A stretch of 64,000 bases of DNA from Telopea speciosissima (taxonomy: Eukaryota; Streptophyta; Magnoliopsida; Proteales; Proteaceae), in assembly GCF_018873765.1 (NCBI RefSeq), contig NC_057918.1, forward strand, positions 12,284,862 to 12,348,861, given 5' to 3'. Below the pieces are notes generated by a model. It was given only the letters and a program-made list of their open reading frames with translations, had not been told where the DNA came from and ran no database searches. Made by a program: the position numbers and the translations under genes. Shown here piece by piece: positions 11,681 to 22,335 of this stretch (its first letter is position 1; the number at the start of each line of letters is the position of its first letter).

Positions 11681-12062
11681 CTACACTGACTCAACTGCTG
11701 ATGTTTGCAACATGTTTCTTGAAGAGCTATCTATGAAGGGTTATACAAGCATTGGACATGTTTTGATGCAAGAAGTTTTAGGGCAGGGCTGGGTCTTGGA
11801 ACAAGCAGCTTATAACCACCTTACAAGGGGGTTCTGTAAGGAGAAAAAATTTAGTGAAGCCTTTAGGATACTTGATGCCATGCTGGAAAAGAACATGGTC
11901 CCCTGTGTGGATGTCTGTAGTCTGTTGATTCCTCAACTGATTAGGATTCACAGAATTGAGAAAGTGATGGCTCTGAAGGAGATGATATTCAGTGAGAAAG
12001 CAACGTGTCTTTCTGTCTACGGTGCTAAACTGAAAGGGTTCAGTGAGAAAGCAACAAGTGAT
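11681..12062 (+). pseudogene. PPR pseudogene fragment A
   Basis: The sequence corresponds to nucleotides 41,300-41,663 of the intact PPR gene (about three PPR units, including MFLEELSMKGY). Both ends of the gene are missing: upstream it joins the gene's 5' flank directly, and downstream it runs into a local scramble (12,042-12,080) where two words from within the fragment, CAGTGAGAAAGCAAC and TGATGGCTCTGAAGGAGAT, are repeated. A frame of 128 codons stays open (11,712-12,098), but with no start context and only a few repeats it is unlikely to be functional. One 3-nt deletion keeps the frame. It was probably made by duplication followed by internal deletion. Confidence 0.85.
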
Positions 12063-12232
12063 GGCTCTGAAGGAGATCTTCTTCGATCTCTTTCATAGAA
12101 TTCTGGTTTCAACTTTCATGGAGTTTTAAGGTTTAAGTTTCCGGCTTCAGGGAATTTTTGTGGCAATTTTTCCAGTGTGGAAGAAGTAGCAGATGGAGAG
12201 AGATATCACCTGATAATCGTGACTGCTGTTGG

Positions 12233-12610
12233 AGATTAAAGAAAAGAAAGAGAAGTCAGGGCCAAGCTCTGGAGAGTTGCAGAGACAGGTAATTTAGAAG
12301 TAGCTCCGATACATAATTAAGTCACGAGAAAATCGTTTGAGGTGGCATAGACATGTGCAACAGTTACCTTTGAATGTTCCAGTATAGAGGAGTGATTTGA
12401 TTTAGATTGAAGCAACTAAAAGAGCCATGGGTAGGCCTAAAATGACTATTGGAGAAGTGAGGAAGACATGCATAGCTTAGCACTAGTAACATGTATGGCT
12501 CTATATAGAGCTGATTGGAGCAAAAGGTTCCATGTAGCCGGCCCCATTTAGTTGGGTTTGAAAAAATAAAAAAGAAGCTTAACTCAACTTAGTTGGGACA
12601 AGGCTGAGTT
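12233..12610 (+). mobile_element. RTE-type LINE 3' end (copy A)
   Basis: One frame reads LRWHxHVQQ..., then RAMGRPKMT, a KDMHSLGLVTCMAL-like part and DWSKR, the C-terminal signature of plant RTE-clade LINE reverse transcriptase. The nucleotide end ACTTAGTTGGGACAAGGCTG is also typical of that family. It contains stops and is heavily 5'-truncated. The same relic sits at 19,976 and 44,969, so it inserted before the segmental duplication. Confidence 0.7.
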
Positions 12611-13566
12611 TTTCTTTGATTCACCGTGATGATGAAAGTGCGGTAACTAGATCAAGAAAGTAGTAATATTCATGCTGAATAAAGAAAAAGAAAAGATTTC
12701 ATTCCAATCTCTTTTTCTCTCTCATGATCACAAGTCTAGCTCCAAATGGTGCTTAGTCAAAGGTCTCTCCAAGTTCTAATGCTCTACTTCATCTCTGTTT
12801 TACTAGCCAAAAAATAGATTTTTAATCTTTTATTTTCTATATTTTTTCCTTTTTTAAATCTCACCTCTTTGCTTATTTTCAATTTGTTAAATAGATCTTG
12901 TACGGAAATGAATTGATGGTTCAATTAATTCATTGGGAAAACTATTTATGTTCTGTATCCTTGCTGTAAATTCTATTACTTTGGAGAAATGATTTACAGG
13001 TTATCTTTCTGATATGGAGTGTGAGATAGAAAATCTGCTCATGCACTCTTATCATGTTTGTTGCAGCCTAAACTTAGATATGACCATATAGATGCCTATG
13101 TAGAATATGGACAAAACAAAATGAGATGAATGTTGATTAACTTTCTAATTCATTGTTTAATATGTTTCTGCTCTCTAATTTGGATTCCGCCCACTACCGA
13201 CAACCTCATTGCCTTGTACCAGATTGCCATCCTTAACCGTGCCGAGGCTGGCTGGGTATGTTTATACCATGGTTTTATATCATTATTTTCATGGGCAAAT
13301 CTGTCAATATCTCCCATTTTTGGACTCAATAAGATGAATCCATAATTATTTTTAAAAATTGATTACTAACACACTCTACTTAATGATAACCAGCTATTCC
13401 CTACTAGCATCAATATTTCCTGTCATTTAGTTTCAATAAATATTGAACAAAACAAGGAAAAACAATAATAGTACACCATTGCCTAAGGAGGCCAGATCAT
13501 GAATGCCTTTCATAACGCAAAAAGCAACAAAGAGAGCACTCTTCAAATTTTGTCAGGCTGCAAATT

Positions 13567-13699
13567 AAGGTTGTGTTTAGTATGCATCTCGGAATAAATT
13601 CCGAGCCTAAAAAACATTCTAAACACTAATTCTTTTTTATTTTCTTCTCTATTCTAGACTAAGATGTATTCTGAGAATGTATACCAAACACAACCAAAG
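13567..13699. mobile_element. MITE, family 1
   Basis: Begins GGTTGTGTTTAGTATGCATC and ends with the inverted form ATACCAAACACAACC. It is about 130 bp and non-coding. The equivalent position in copy B (21,400) holds the same element, so it predates the A/B split. Confidence 0.65.
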
Positions 13700-13880
13700 T
13701 ATCCCCTAGTATCAACTCATGAATAACACCTAAAGTAAAAGATTACTAAAATTGCTCCTATCGTTTGGTAAGAGTTTATTCTTAAGTTACTATAAAAGAA
13801 TATAAAGGTTACACCCACTCCCAACTTAAAAATAAAAATAACACCTACTAACTTTTCTTTTTACATTAAGTACCCTTTTA

Positions 13881-14396
13881 TGAAGCTATTGGATCAGCTG
13901 CTAGGAGTTTTGTTTTCTCCTCTATCTTATCTCCAATGTCGCGCAAATACTTTTTTGCTTTTTTTTTTTGAGGATTTTGACAATATCGTTCGGATACTTT
14001 TTTTTTTTTTTGAGGATTTTGAAGATGTGGACTCATCAAAATCCTGGACTCATTTCTTGAAGATGTTAGATTATGTTGCTTTCGACGCAGGCTCATTGTC
14101 GAATTCTGTCCTCCCTCATTTTCTTCCCTGTCCATTGAACCCAATCATAATATTGGATGATCTACTGATGGTCGAAGTCGTTGACATCACCCGAGCCTTT
14201 TTCCCTGAATGAATGGCGATATTTTTTTAATCGAGGTTAGCGAGCCTGTAATTTTTTTTTATGCGAAAAGAAATTTATTTAGAAAAAAAATTCTCTGTCA
14301 AAGAGTGTGACCTATGCCAGCACTTCCATGAGTCTATCGCTCTCGGAGAGAGAGCAATGGGAGTCCTGGTATAGAAAACTGCTCCCAGTTATTTAA
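13881..14396. other. insert in copy A, no gene
   Basis: Present in A but not at the matching point of B (21,660). It has overlapping open frames on both strands (13,878-14,212) built on T-rich repeats: GAGGATTTTGA follows a T run twice, at about 13,970 and 14,010. I regard these frames as chance. Confidence 0.4.
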
Positions 14397-15903
14397 GGGA
14401 AAATTTCATAGACATCCCTTAAAAGTATCTAATATCTAAAAAATTTATCATACTTGGTCAAAATAGCAAACTTCCCCCTGACGTTAAGCAAAGTGACCTC
14501 CCAAAGATAAACTGTCGATTTTACCCACTTAATTATTTGAAAAAAACAAAATGAAATATCCATTTTAACCCCAAATTTGAAATGTCCATTTTAACCTCCG
14601 AACTGGATGCTTGGGCGACCATCACCTGTTCTGGCTCCGGCGACCATTACCAGCGGCATCTCCCTATCCCTTTCCTTCTCCGTCTCCGACACCCCTCCCC
14701 CTCCTCTACGGCTCTTCTTAGCGAGATGGTATCTGCCTGCATGACCTCCACCTGAGGCATCACAGCCAAACAGACCGCTGCCACGTCATCTTCTCCCCTC
14801 GATGTCTTCTCCTTCTCCGACTTGCTCAGGAAGATGTAGTTTTGAGTAGGCCCATGAACGCCATTCTGCAACGGCTTCTCGCCACCGTCCACTGATCCTT
14901 CGGCGTCCGAGTCGATCCCTTTTCGCGTTCGATTTGACCTTCGGGATAGGCGATCGGTTGGACTGCCTGATCGAGACGGAGAGATTCCTCAGGAGAAGAC
15001 TCGGGAATCTCATCTTTCCGGTTGAGAGACAGATGTAGGGTTTCAGGAAGAGAAAAAATCTTCTCAGTAACAGCGTTCTTTAGGTCTTGCAGAGACATCG
15101 ACACGAGCGAGAGCAGTGATCGATTTCCTAGTGTTCAGAACCTCTGTGGCCAGTCCCTTGATTTCTTTGGGCGCGGCATCTTTATCTTCCAAGCCTCCGA
15201 AGTGAAGTTGCTATATGGATCTCTGTTTATAACTTTATAGACGAGTAATTTTTGTAAAAATATCTGATTGTTTAACCAATATTCCTTTCGTCTCATATTT
15301 CCTCTGTAGCTGCCCACCGAGAAGGGCTTGGCCGTCAGAGAACAGGATAAAATTTTGAGAAAAAAACGAACCTTTGTTTTTCAATTCTTTGCCGGAGATG
15401 GCGTCTCGATTTTCAGAGTCTCCTTCGATTGTAGGTCTCCAACGATGTGAATCTTGATTGGGGGTCGCCCCTCTACGTTGCAGAAATTTTGATTGCAGAT
15501 CGCCTCCCTTTGAGAACGAAACAAAGGAAAAAGGTGGAGGACTGGAGAGGGTGGTGGCGGGGTTGCAGGGGAGCAAGAGAAAGGAGGGCTGGAGGGGGTG
15601 ACGGTGGTGGTGGTGGCGGCGGCGGAAGAAACAGCAGAAGGAGAAGAAGGGGAAATGGGTTTCACAGGTAAGGGTAATTTCGTCATTTAAGTGGAAAATG
15701 GAGAAGTGGGGAAAATGGGTTTCACAGGTAAGGGTAATTTCGCCATTTAAATAGAGTTAACATACACTCAACTGTAGAGACTAACGGAGTGGACTAAATT
15801 GAAATAAATTCATAAAAATAGGGGGTGTCTCTGACATTTTGACCAAGTATGGTAAATTTTTGAGATATTGGATACTTTTAGAAGGTATCCGTGAAAATTT
15901 TCC
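14397..15903. mobile_element. Mutator-like element M1 (Pack-MULE-like)
   Basis: About 70-bp terminal inverted repeats (14,397-14,466 and 15,835-15,903) match at most positions, including CATACTTGGTCAAAAT and its reverse complement. Flanking 9-bp words GTTATTTAA and TTTATTTAA differ at one base, as expected of a Mutator target duplication. There is no transposase frame. The interior is GC-richer than the surroundings and carries fragments shared with M2 (24,403-26,216), for example TGGGCGACCATCACCTG and GGAGAGATTCCTCAGGAGAA. The GC-rich core (14,620-15,670) looks like captured host gene sequence whose source I cannot name. A 60-bp direct repeat containing GAAAATGGGTTTCACAGG is near 15,650-15,750. 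It lies inside duplicate A, before copy B. Confidence 0.75.
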
Positions 15904-15912
15904 TTTATTTAA

Positions 15913-16560
15913 TAGAAAATAAAGATATCCTCAGTTACATCGCCTTGTACACAATGAGTACGTTCTGTGTCGTCGTACCTTGCAATTGAAATGTAATGTA
16001 AGTCTGTTTTTTTATGGATACAGACATCATCAAATTTGAAAAGGGAGTTTTAATATTAAATAAAAGTGTAAAAAACTGTCACGACCATGGATGGTCCGTC
16101 AGATCAGAGAGCATGGCCTGTCGGATCAGAGAGCCGCCACTTTACTAAGTTGATTAAATTTGTCTAGATTTTTATTCTCCTCTAAATTGCACTTTAGATG
16201 CCTTGTTCAATTCCTCTTGCTTCTACTTCCTATTTTGAATCTCGTTTTGAACTTGTGCAATCAAAATCTATTTTTATAGAAATTAATTTATAGTTAGAGA
16301 AAATTGCCGCTGCTAGGCCTCATCATGGCTTAGCGAACCTCCATTGCATCAACACAATGCAACCATTACTTACCAACTGGAGGATAAAGAGATCACCAAT
16401 ATAAAGTTCAACATTGACCTAATATTGACAATCTTTTTGCTCCAGTTCTTGGTCCAAGCAGGAGATCCAAGCAGGAGATTTGAAAATATGATTTACCTCA
16501 TTTGAGACGGCCTGGAAATTCTATCCAACAATATTAAACACATCCATCATTATCATCCGA
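15913..16560. other. tail of copy A and spacer
   Basis: No gene. The word GATCAGAGAGC repeats near 16,102 and 16,127, and GCAGGAGAT repeats near 16,458 and 16,473. At 16,490-16,522 a short piece (ATTTACCTCATTTGAGAC) matches the end of copy B at 21,792 and the left edge of the window at 311-336 (inverted). This marks the far end of copy A across the M1 insertion. Confidence 0.45.
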
Positions 16561-16929
16561 GAATGCAAAATCAACTTAGAATGTGTTTTGGTAATGCCTA
16601 CCAAACACAGCCAAATTTGTCCCTTTGTATCCATATGTTCCTTCACCATGACATCTCAAATCTTCACATTGCAATTGCAACTGCAACTACAGAAACTAGT
16701 GATAGTTTTACTGGTGAATCAGGATATAATCTCGGCAACTCTTGGTGGCAAGAGTTTCCCCCACTTGCCAATGGGGATTTCTCCCTCTATCTCCAACTGC
16801 TGCTCATCTCTATTTCAGAATTTAGGCAACTTCACTGCCTTATTAAATGTTTCCAAACAACATTTTTCCATTATATTACTTAAGGACTTTGCAAAGAACA
16901 AGATAGAAATTTTAAGACGGAATGGTTGT

Positions 16930-17965
16930 TGCAGATTAAGGATGCTAAGAGTAACCAATTGTTGTGTCTATCATGTTTATAACATTCTGATATACCATCT
17001 TCTTCATTCAGGAAATAGTACACTTGTGATAACAATTTTACATGAATTGCATGGGAAGGGCTTGCTACTTGATGAAGTATCTTATAATTTTCTTGTGCAT
17101 GGCTACTTGAAGTGTAGAGTTGTCTCAAGTTCTGACAAGGCTCTGAAGACTATGATTGACAAAGATCTAAGACCAAATAATCGCAGCTTTGGAAGTATAA
17201 TCAGGCACCTTTGTAATAAAGGGGATCTTGATAAAGCATTGGAGATGAGTATTGTGATGGAGTTGAGAAGCTGGGTGCACAGTTCAGTAGTCCAAAATGC
17301 AATTGCAGTGGGTCTTCTTACTCATGGTAGGCTTCAAGAAGCAGAAGATTTTATGGATAGAGGATGAAGCATAAAGGACTGAATCCCAACAGCATCTCCT
17401 ATGACTTGCTTCTTAAAGCATTTTGTTCTTATGGAAGACTGAACAAGGTAGTTGATCTTATGAATATAATGCTGATGAAAGGAAACATTCCAAGCCCTTC
17501 CAGTTATGATTTTGTCATACAGAGTCTTTGTGCGTGCGACCAAGCTCTTGATTTCCATATTGTGATGTTGGATAGGAAACTTGAACCAAGCATAAATACA
17601 TGGGATGCTCTTGTCAGTGCACTTTGTAGAGATGGTCAAATGGCCCAAGCAGAAATGCTATTGGATTCCATGCTTCAGTTTGGACAATGTCCAACCCAGA
17701 AAATGTACCAGTTTCTGATTAAATAATGTTTGGAAAACCATAAAAAGCAAGGCATCAGAATTTTTACATAAGATGCAACAAAAAGGATATGTTCCAGATT
17801 TCGAGATTCACTGGTCCCTCATAAGCAATCTAAGAAATTCCAATTGACAATGACAGTAGCGAAAGATGTGATTTTCTGTCACAACTTCCTTCACAGAGTG
17901 GCTTTACTAGGAAGAAAGATCCAAATGCTAGAAAGGGTTAGTGCAGTGCAAGCACTGAAAAATGT
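16930..17965 (+). pseudogene. PPR pseudogene B (3' part)
   Basis: Homologous to about 41,900-42,950 of the intact PPR gene and covers its last quarter (around ten PPR units), but it has no 5' part. Damage relative to the intact copy: the reading frame shifts near 17,360 in the stretch equivalent to DFLDRMKHKG; a 9-nt deletion near 17,535 removes three residues of CKAFNQ; a TAT codon became TAA at about 17,724; further small indels follow near 17,742. The 5' end joins unrelated sequence at about 16,900, so an open frame running in from 16,588 is a chimera and not a true start. Downstream, the gene's 3' flank is preserved to about 21,815. Confidence 0.88.
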
Positions 17966-18248
17966 AGAGTTGATGCCAGATGAAAAATGCTTAATTTTCA
18001 ATTGGAACTTGGCTTGCAACATGTAGGCATCTTGCTTCTATGTATTGAGCAGTGCTCCTCTGTTTTGTCCTTTCATTCTGAATACATTGGTTGTCTAATG
18101 GGAGAATCATATAGGCTCCCCAAAAAACTCTGTACAGGAACACCATTGTCTTAAAATTATTGATGTAAACCAAATCTTTCCTTCCTTCCTTGGAGTGGTT
18201 TCTGCATTCAACCTCCATACTTATTCTCCAGGACTTCTGTCTTCTTAA

Positions 18249-18384
18249 GGGTGTACCCAGTGCACGATGGTCCTGCCACTGTGGGGTCTGGGGAGGGTCA
18301 TAACGTAAGCAGCCGTACCCCTACTTTCGCAGAGAGGCTGTTTCCAGACTCGAACCCGTGACCACATGGTCACAATGGAGCAAC
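18249..18384 (-). mobile_element. Au-type SINE (copy B)
   Basis: On the minus strand the element carries a B-box-like GTCACGGGTTCGAGTC followed by GGAAACAGCCTCTCTGCGAA, the hallmark body of plant Au SINEs, and ends near GCACTGGGTACACCC. The same insertion occupies the equivalent site in copy R (43,212), so it predates the duplication. Confidence 0.8.
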
Positions 18385-19975
18385 TTTTAGGATTTCTGTC
18401 TTCTTCTCACCCTTTTTTCCTTATCCAGCTGTATAAATGTCACTAATGACCCTTGGCAGTTTTTAGTCCTTTCACACCTTCCATTTCCTCCTCTAGTCCT
18501 CTATCTTGGGCCCTTCCATCTTCCTTCCATTTGTGTTTTGCAATAAAATCCTCTTTCCCTCAAATCGGATCCATACAATAGGTGTCTGGAAATGAAGAGT
18601 TGTTGTAGAGATCATGTCAGGTGTATTTTCATCCCTCCTTGCTTTATTATCCCCCTTTATCTGATCGAAGTATATATGAAAATTTTGTATCTTTTTCTCC
18701 CCCTTATCACTGCAATAATGTGGTTTCTTCTAACAATTTGATCTTCTCATTCTCATTAGTTTACTCTTTTTATCTTTGTTCATAGTTTTGCAACCAAATT
18801 CAATTTTTTGTAGTGGAAAGGTCTCTTTTCGCTCTTATTCGATTTCAAGAGTGGTCGGTTACGTTAGATTTCAGTCACATTTTTTTTCGTAGCTATTTTC
18901 TTTTTTCTCTCTTTTTCTTTTAACGATAGTGATTACTTCATCCCATAAGAAATTGAGGTTTTTGATTTGTGGTTCCTATCAGATCCTTGGGGTTGTATCT
19001 CACCTTGTTTAAAGGACTTGATCACTTGAATGCCTTATACACATTCTGCAAAAAGGCTTACTGCCTCAAAGTCATAGGTTTGTGGACTGTTGGTTCTGTT
19101 ACTCTATTTTATTTAATTATTTATGTTTTTTTATGGCTGTGCCAAGTAATAAGGAAAAAAAAAGAAAGAAGAAAGAACTGTGACTAGGGACTTGGGAGTA
19201 AGACAATAAACCTGAAGAGAGCAATACCTTGTACTCGCCTAAACAATCCTCCTTGGATGAACAGATTGCCAATCGATCGGTTATCTCTAACATTCAAAAC
19301 CTGTACTAAAAAAATTGCGCAATGAATACCTGAAACTAACCAGTTTTAAGAATGAAATCATGCTAATGTTGTTGTCAAATCCTATATTTGCTAAAAATAA
19401 AATATGAAAAGCTCTTTGGTTATGACCACCCTGTAGAGAGATTCAGAACGACAATCCAATGCACAGATTTGAGTCCCTGAAGTTCACTTGTTTTGCAAAC
19501 CTGCTCGTAGAAGTTGTTTCGACTGTTTAAAGTAGAACGAATACACTTGTGAACCAGATTAATAATGAATAACCTCAAATCAATAGATTTATTTCAGCTG
19601 CTGAAAACTGCACCAAGATTCTTTTATAGATTATTTATCTTAAAATGAATTGAAGACGAAAATTTTTCTAGACAGGTAATCCAAAACCATGTTTCTTGAT
19701 AAGCATATTTACAGTTGTCTAGTTATATCAGCTGGCTCTTCTTCTTCAATCTCTTCTCCCTCTCTGTACTCTGAAGATCTCTTTGCAACTCTCTGTTCTC
19801 TGGCAATCTTAGTCTTTGTCTCTCTCTACAGCATGTCTTCATATGATTCAGGTTTCTAATTTCATAGAGTTTAAGGTTTAAGTTTCAGGTATCATGGAGT
19901 TTTTCAGGCAATTTTGCCATAGTGGAAGAAGTAGCAGACAGAGAGATATCACCTGATAATCGTGACTGCGGCTGG

Positions 19976-20355
19976 AGATTAAAGAAAAGAAAGAGAAGTC
20001 AAGGCCAGGCTCTGAAGAGTTGCAGAGATAGGTAATTTAGGAGTAGCTCTGATACATAGTAAGTTACGAGAAAGTCGTTTGACGTGGCATGGACATGTGC
20101 AATAAAGTCCTTTGAATGTTCCAGTATGGAGGCGTGAGTTGATTTAGATTGAAGCAGCTAAAAGAGCCATTGGTAGGCCTAAACTGACTCTAGGAGAAAT
20201 GGTGAGGAAAGACCTGCATAGCTTAGGACTAGTAACATGTATGGCTCTGAATAGAGCTGGTTGGAGAGAAAGGATCCATGTAGCCAACCCCATTTAGTTA
20301 GGTTTGGAAAAAGAAAAAGAAGCTTAACTCAACTTAGTTAGGATAAGGCTGAGTT
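19976..20355 (+). mobile_element. RTE-type LINE 3' end (copy B)
   Basis: Same relic as at 12,233 and 44,969: reverse-transcriptase C-terminal signature with stops, then ACTTAGTTAGGATAAGGCTG at the 3' end. Its position relative to the PPR flank matches copy R. Confidence 0.7.
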
Positions 20356-21399
20356 TTTCTTTTCTAAATCTTTTTTCTTTGGTTCACTGGTGATGATGCA
20401 AGTGGGGATTCTAGATCAAGAAAGCAGTAATATTCATGCTGAAAAAAGAAAAACAAAAGATTACATTCCAATCTCTTTTTCTCTCTCATGATCACAATCT
20501 AGCTCCAAATGGTGCTTAGTCAAGGGTCTCACCAAGTTCTATTGCTCTACTATCATCTCTGTTTTACTAGCCAAAATTAGATTTTTTAATCTTTTATTTC
20601 TATATTTTTTTTTTCCTTTTTTAAATCTCACCTCTTTGCTTATTTTCCATTTGTTAAGTAAATTTTGTATGGAAATGCATTGATGGTTCAATTAATTCAT
20701 TGTTTACATCTGCTCTAATTCATTGTTTACATCTGTTCAGATATAACTATTTATGTTCTGTATCCTTGCTGTAATTTCTATTACTCTGGAGAAATGAATT
20801 TACAGATTATCTGATACCGAGTGTGAGATAGAAAATCTGTTTATGTACTCTTATGATGTTTGTTGCATCCTAAACTTAGATCTGACCACATAGATGCTCA
20901 TGCACAATAGGGACAAAACAAAATGGGATGAATGTTGATTAACTTTCTAATTCATTGTTTCGTATGTTTCTACTCTCTAATTTGGATTCCGCCCGCTACC
21001 GGCAACCTCATTGCCTTGCACCAGGTTGCCATATGTAACCGTATGTTTCCACCATGGTTTTGTCATTATTTTCATGGGTAAATCTGTCAGTATTTTCCAT
21101 TTTTGGACTCAATAAGATGAATCCATAATTATTTTTAATAATTGATTACTAACAGACTCTACTTAATGACAACCAACTATTCCCTACATTGATGTCACCG
21201 GCGTTTCCTATCATTTTGTTTCAATAAATATTGAACAAAACAACCAATACATTCAAAGGTTTATATCAGCTAAGGGAAAACAATTATAAATAGTACACCA
21301 TTGCCTAAGGAGGACAGATCATGAATGCCTTCATCGTAACACAGAAAAGCTCAATAGGGAATTTAGCCAAGCTACAACAAAGAGAGCACCCTTCAAATT

Positions 21400-21517
21400 T
21401 ATGCATTCTCCGAATGAAAGTATTCTAAACACTTGTTCTTCTCTATTTTCTCACCGCAGAATATATATTCTAGACCCAAGATGTATTCTGAGAATGCATA
21501 CCAAACACAGCCAAAGT
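21400..21517. mobile_element. MITE, family 1 (copy B)
   Basis: The right end GCATACCAAACACAGCC is intact, and the left end begins ATGCATTCTCCGAATG and is shortened. It is the partner of 13,567 in copy A. Confidence 0.55.
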
Positions 21518-21839
21518 ATCCACTAGTATTAACTGTATCAACTTAAAAACAAAGGCTTAACTAAAATTGCTCCTATCATTCGGTAATAGTTTATTATTAA
21601 AAATATAAAGTTTACATTCACATCAATAAAACACTTTACATTAAGCACCCTTTAGAGATGAGCAGTGACCACTTTACATTACGACAACTTTTATCTTTTC
21701 CATCAAGAATGCTTTAACCTTTACATTAAGGACTTTTAGAGATGAGCACCAAAATGGACAAATGGAAAAAATTTCTTGGTTCGAAAATGTGATTTACCTC
21801 ATTTGAGACTGCCTCAATACAAGTACTTCAAACTAAGCG

Positions 21840-22330
21840 AAGGGAACGAGATTAGATCAGCCCCAGCCCCTTCGGAGCAAAATAAATTACTAAAATAGTA
21901 GATTCCGATTGGATGAACAAATAACTTCGCCTCTACTAACATAAATCCAAAAGATAATATAAGAAAGGGATCGAGAGGTTCGCTGTTACGGTTTGACGGG
22001 AGAGACGTTTCTCACCATTAAACCTGATGGTAACAGGAAACACAAAAACCTATGCTTCGCTGAACACAAAGAAAATGTACCGAAGGGCGCAACTATTGAG
22101 AGGTTAGGGTCTGGGTGTGTTTGCAATTTAGACCTTTACTTAAATTTATTGAAAGCGAGAGAGAGGGAGAGGTGTCAATGGGATTCTGGAACCCAGGTAG
22201 GGCAAACGTCAAAGGAGCGAAGTAAGATGAAGTAATCACTCGAAGTTTATTACCACTTGTCTGATTAGGCCTCAAATTCTAGGTTTTATTACAGGCCCAC
22301 GTCGAGAACTGCAACCCAGGCCCAGAAAAA
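21840..22330 (-). promoter_or_regulatory. inverted copy of the snoRNA promoter, no snoRNA
   Basis: Read on the minus strand this matches 2,940-3,465: TTCTCGACGTGGGCCTG, GCATAGGTTTTTG, TTATATTAT and GAAGGGGCTG occur in the same order. Two TGGGCC site II elements (plus-strand GGCCCA at 22,294-22,299 and 22,319-22,324), a CCCTAA core near 22,105 and an AATAAAT in place of the TATA box are kept. Homology stops about 100 bp short of where snoRNA 1 would begin, so the copy has a promoter and leader but no recognisable C/D RNA. It directly abuts element M3. Confidence 0.7.
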
Positions 22331-22335
22331 AAAAA

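Larger units (their letters stand above)
7440..13880 (+). repeat. segmental duplicate A of the PPR locus
   Basis: Sequence here matches 35,060-37,815 (copy R) in the same order and orientation, then jumps at about 11,680 into the PPR coding sequence (equivalent to 41,300-41,663). From about 12,085 it matches the downstream flank (44,830-45,470), then continues with sequence shared only with copy B (20,470-21,660). Similarity is high by eye over long stretches. Compared with R it lacks about 3.5 kb, including the PPR start and the small membrane-protein gene, and it has an extra 1.3 kb at about 7,800-9,080 that contains a SINE. Confidence 0.8.
17966..21815 (+). repeat. segmental duplicate B, 3' flank of PPR
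   Basis: Collinear with 42,950-45,475 of copy R, including the Au SINE and LINE tail, then with 12,720-13,880 of copy A beyond the point where R diverges. A and B therefore keep ancestral downstream sequence that R has lost or replaced at about 45,475. No functional gene is visible. The open frame at 18,969-19,187 has a counterpart in R (43,941) with different ends and no motif. Confidence 0.8.

Noticed and set aside
13878-14212. overlapping ORFs on both strands, 88 and 110 codons
   Set aside because: Built on poly-T repeats, no motif, present only in the insert of copy A.
16588-17367. 259-codon ORF at the start of PPR pseudogene B
   Set aside because: The first 110 codons come from unrelated sequence before the homology begins. 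It is a chimera of flank and pseudogene, not a gene.
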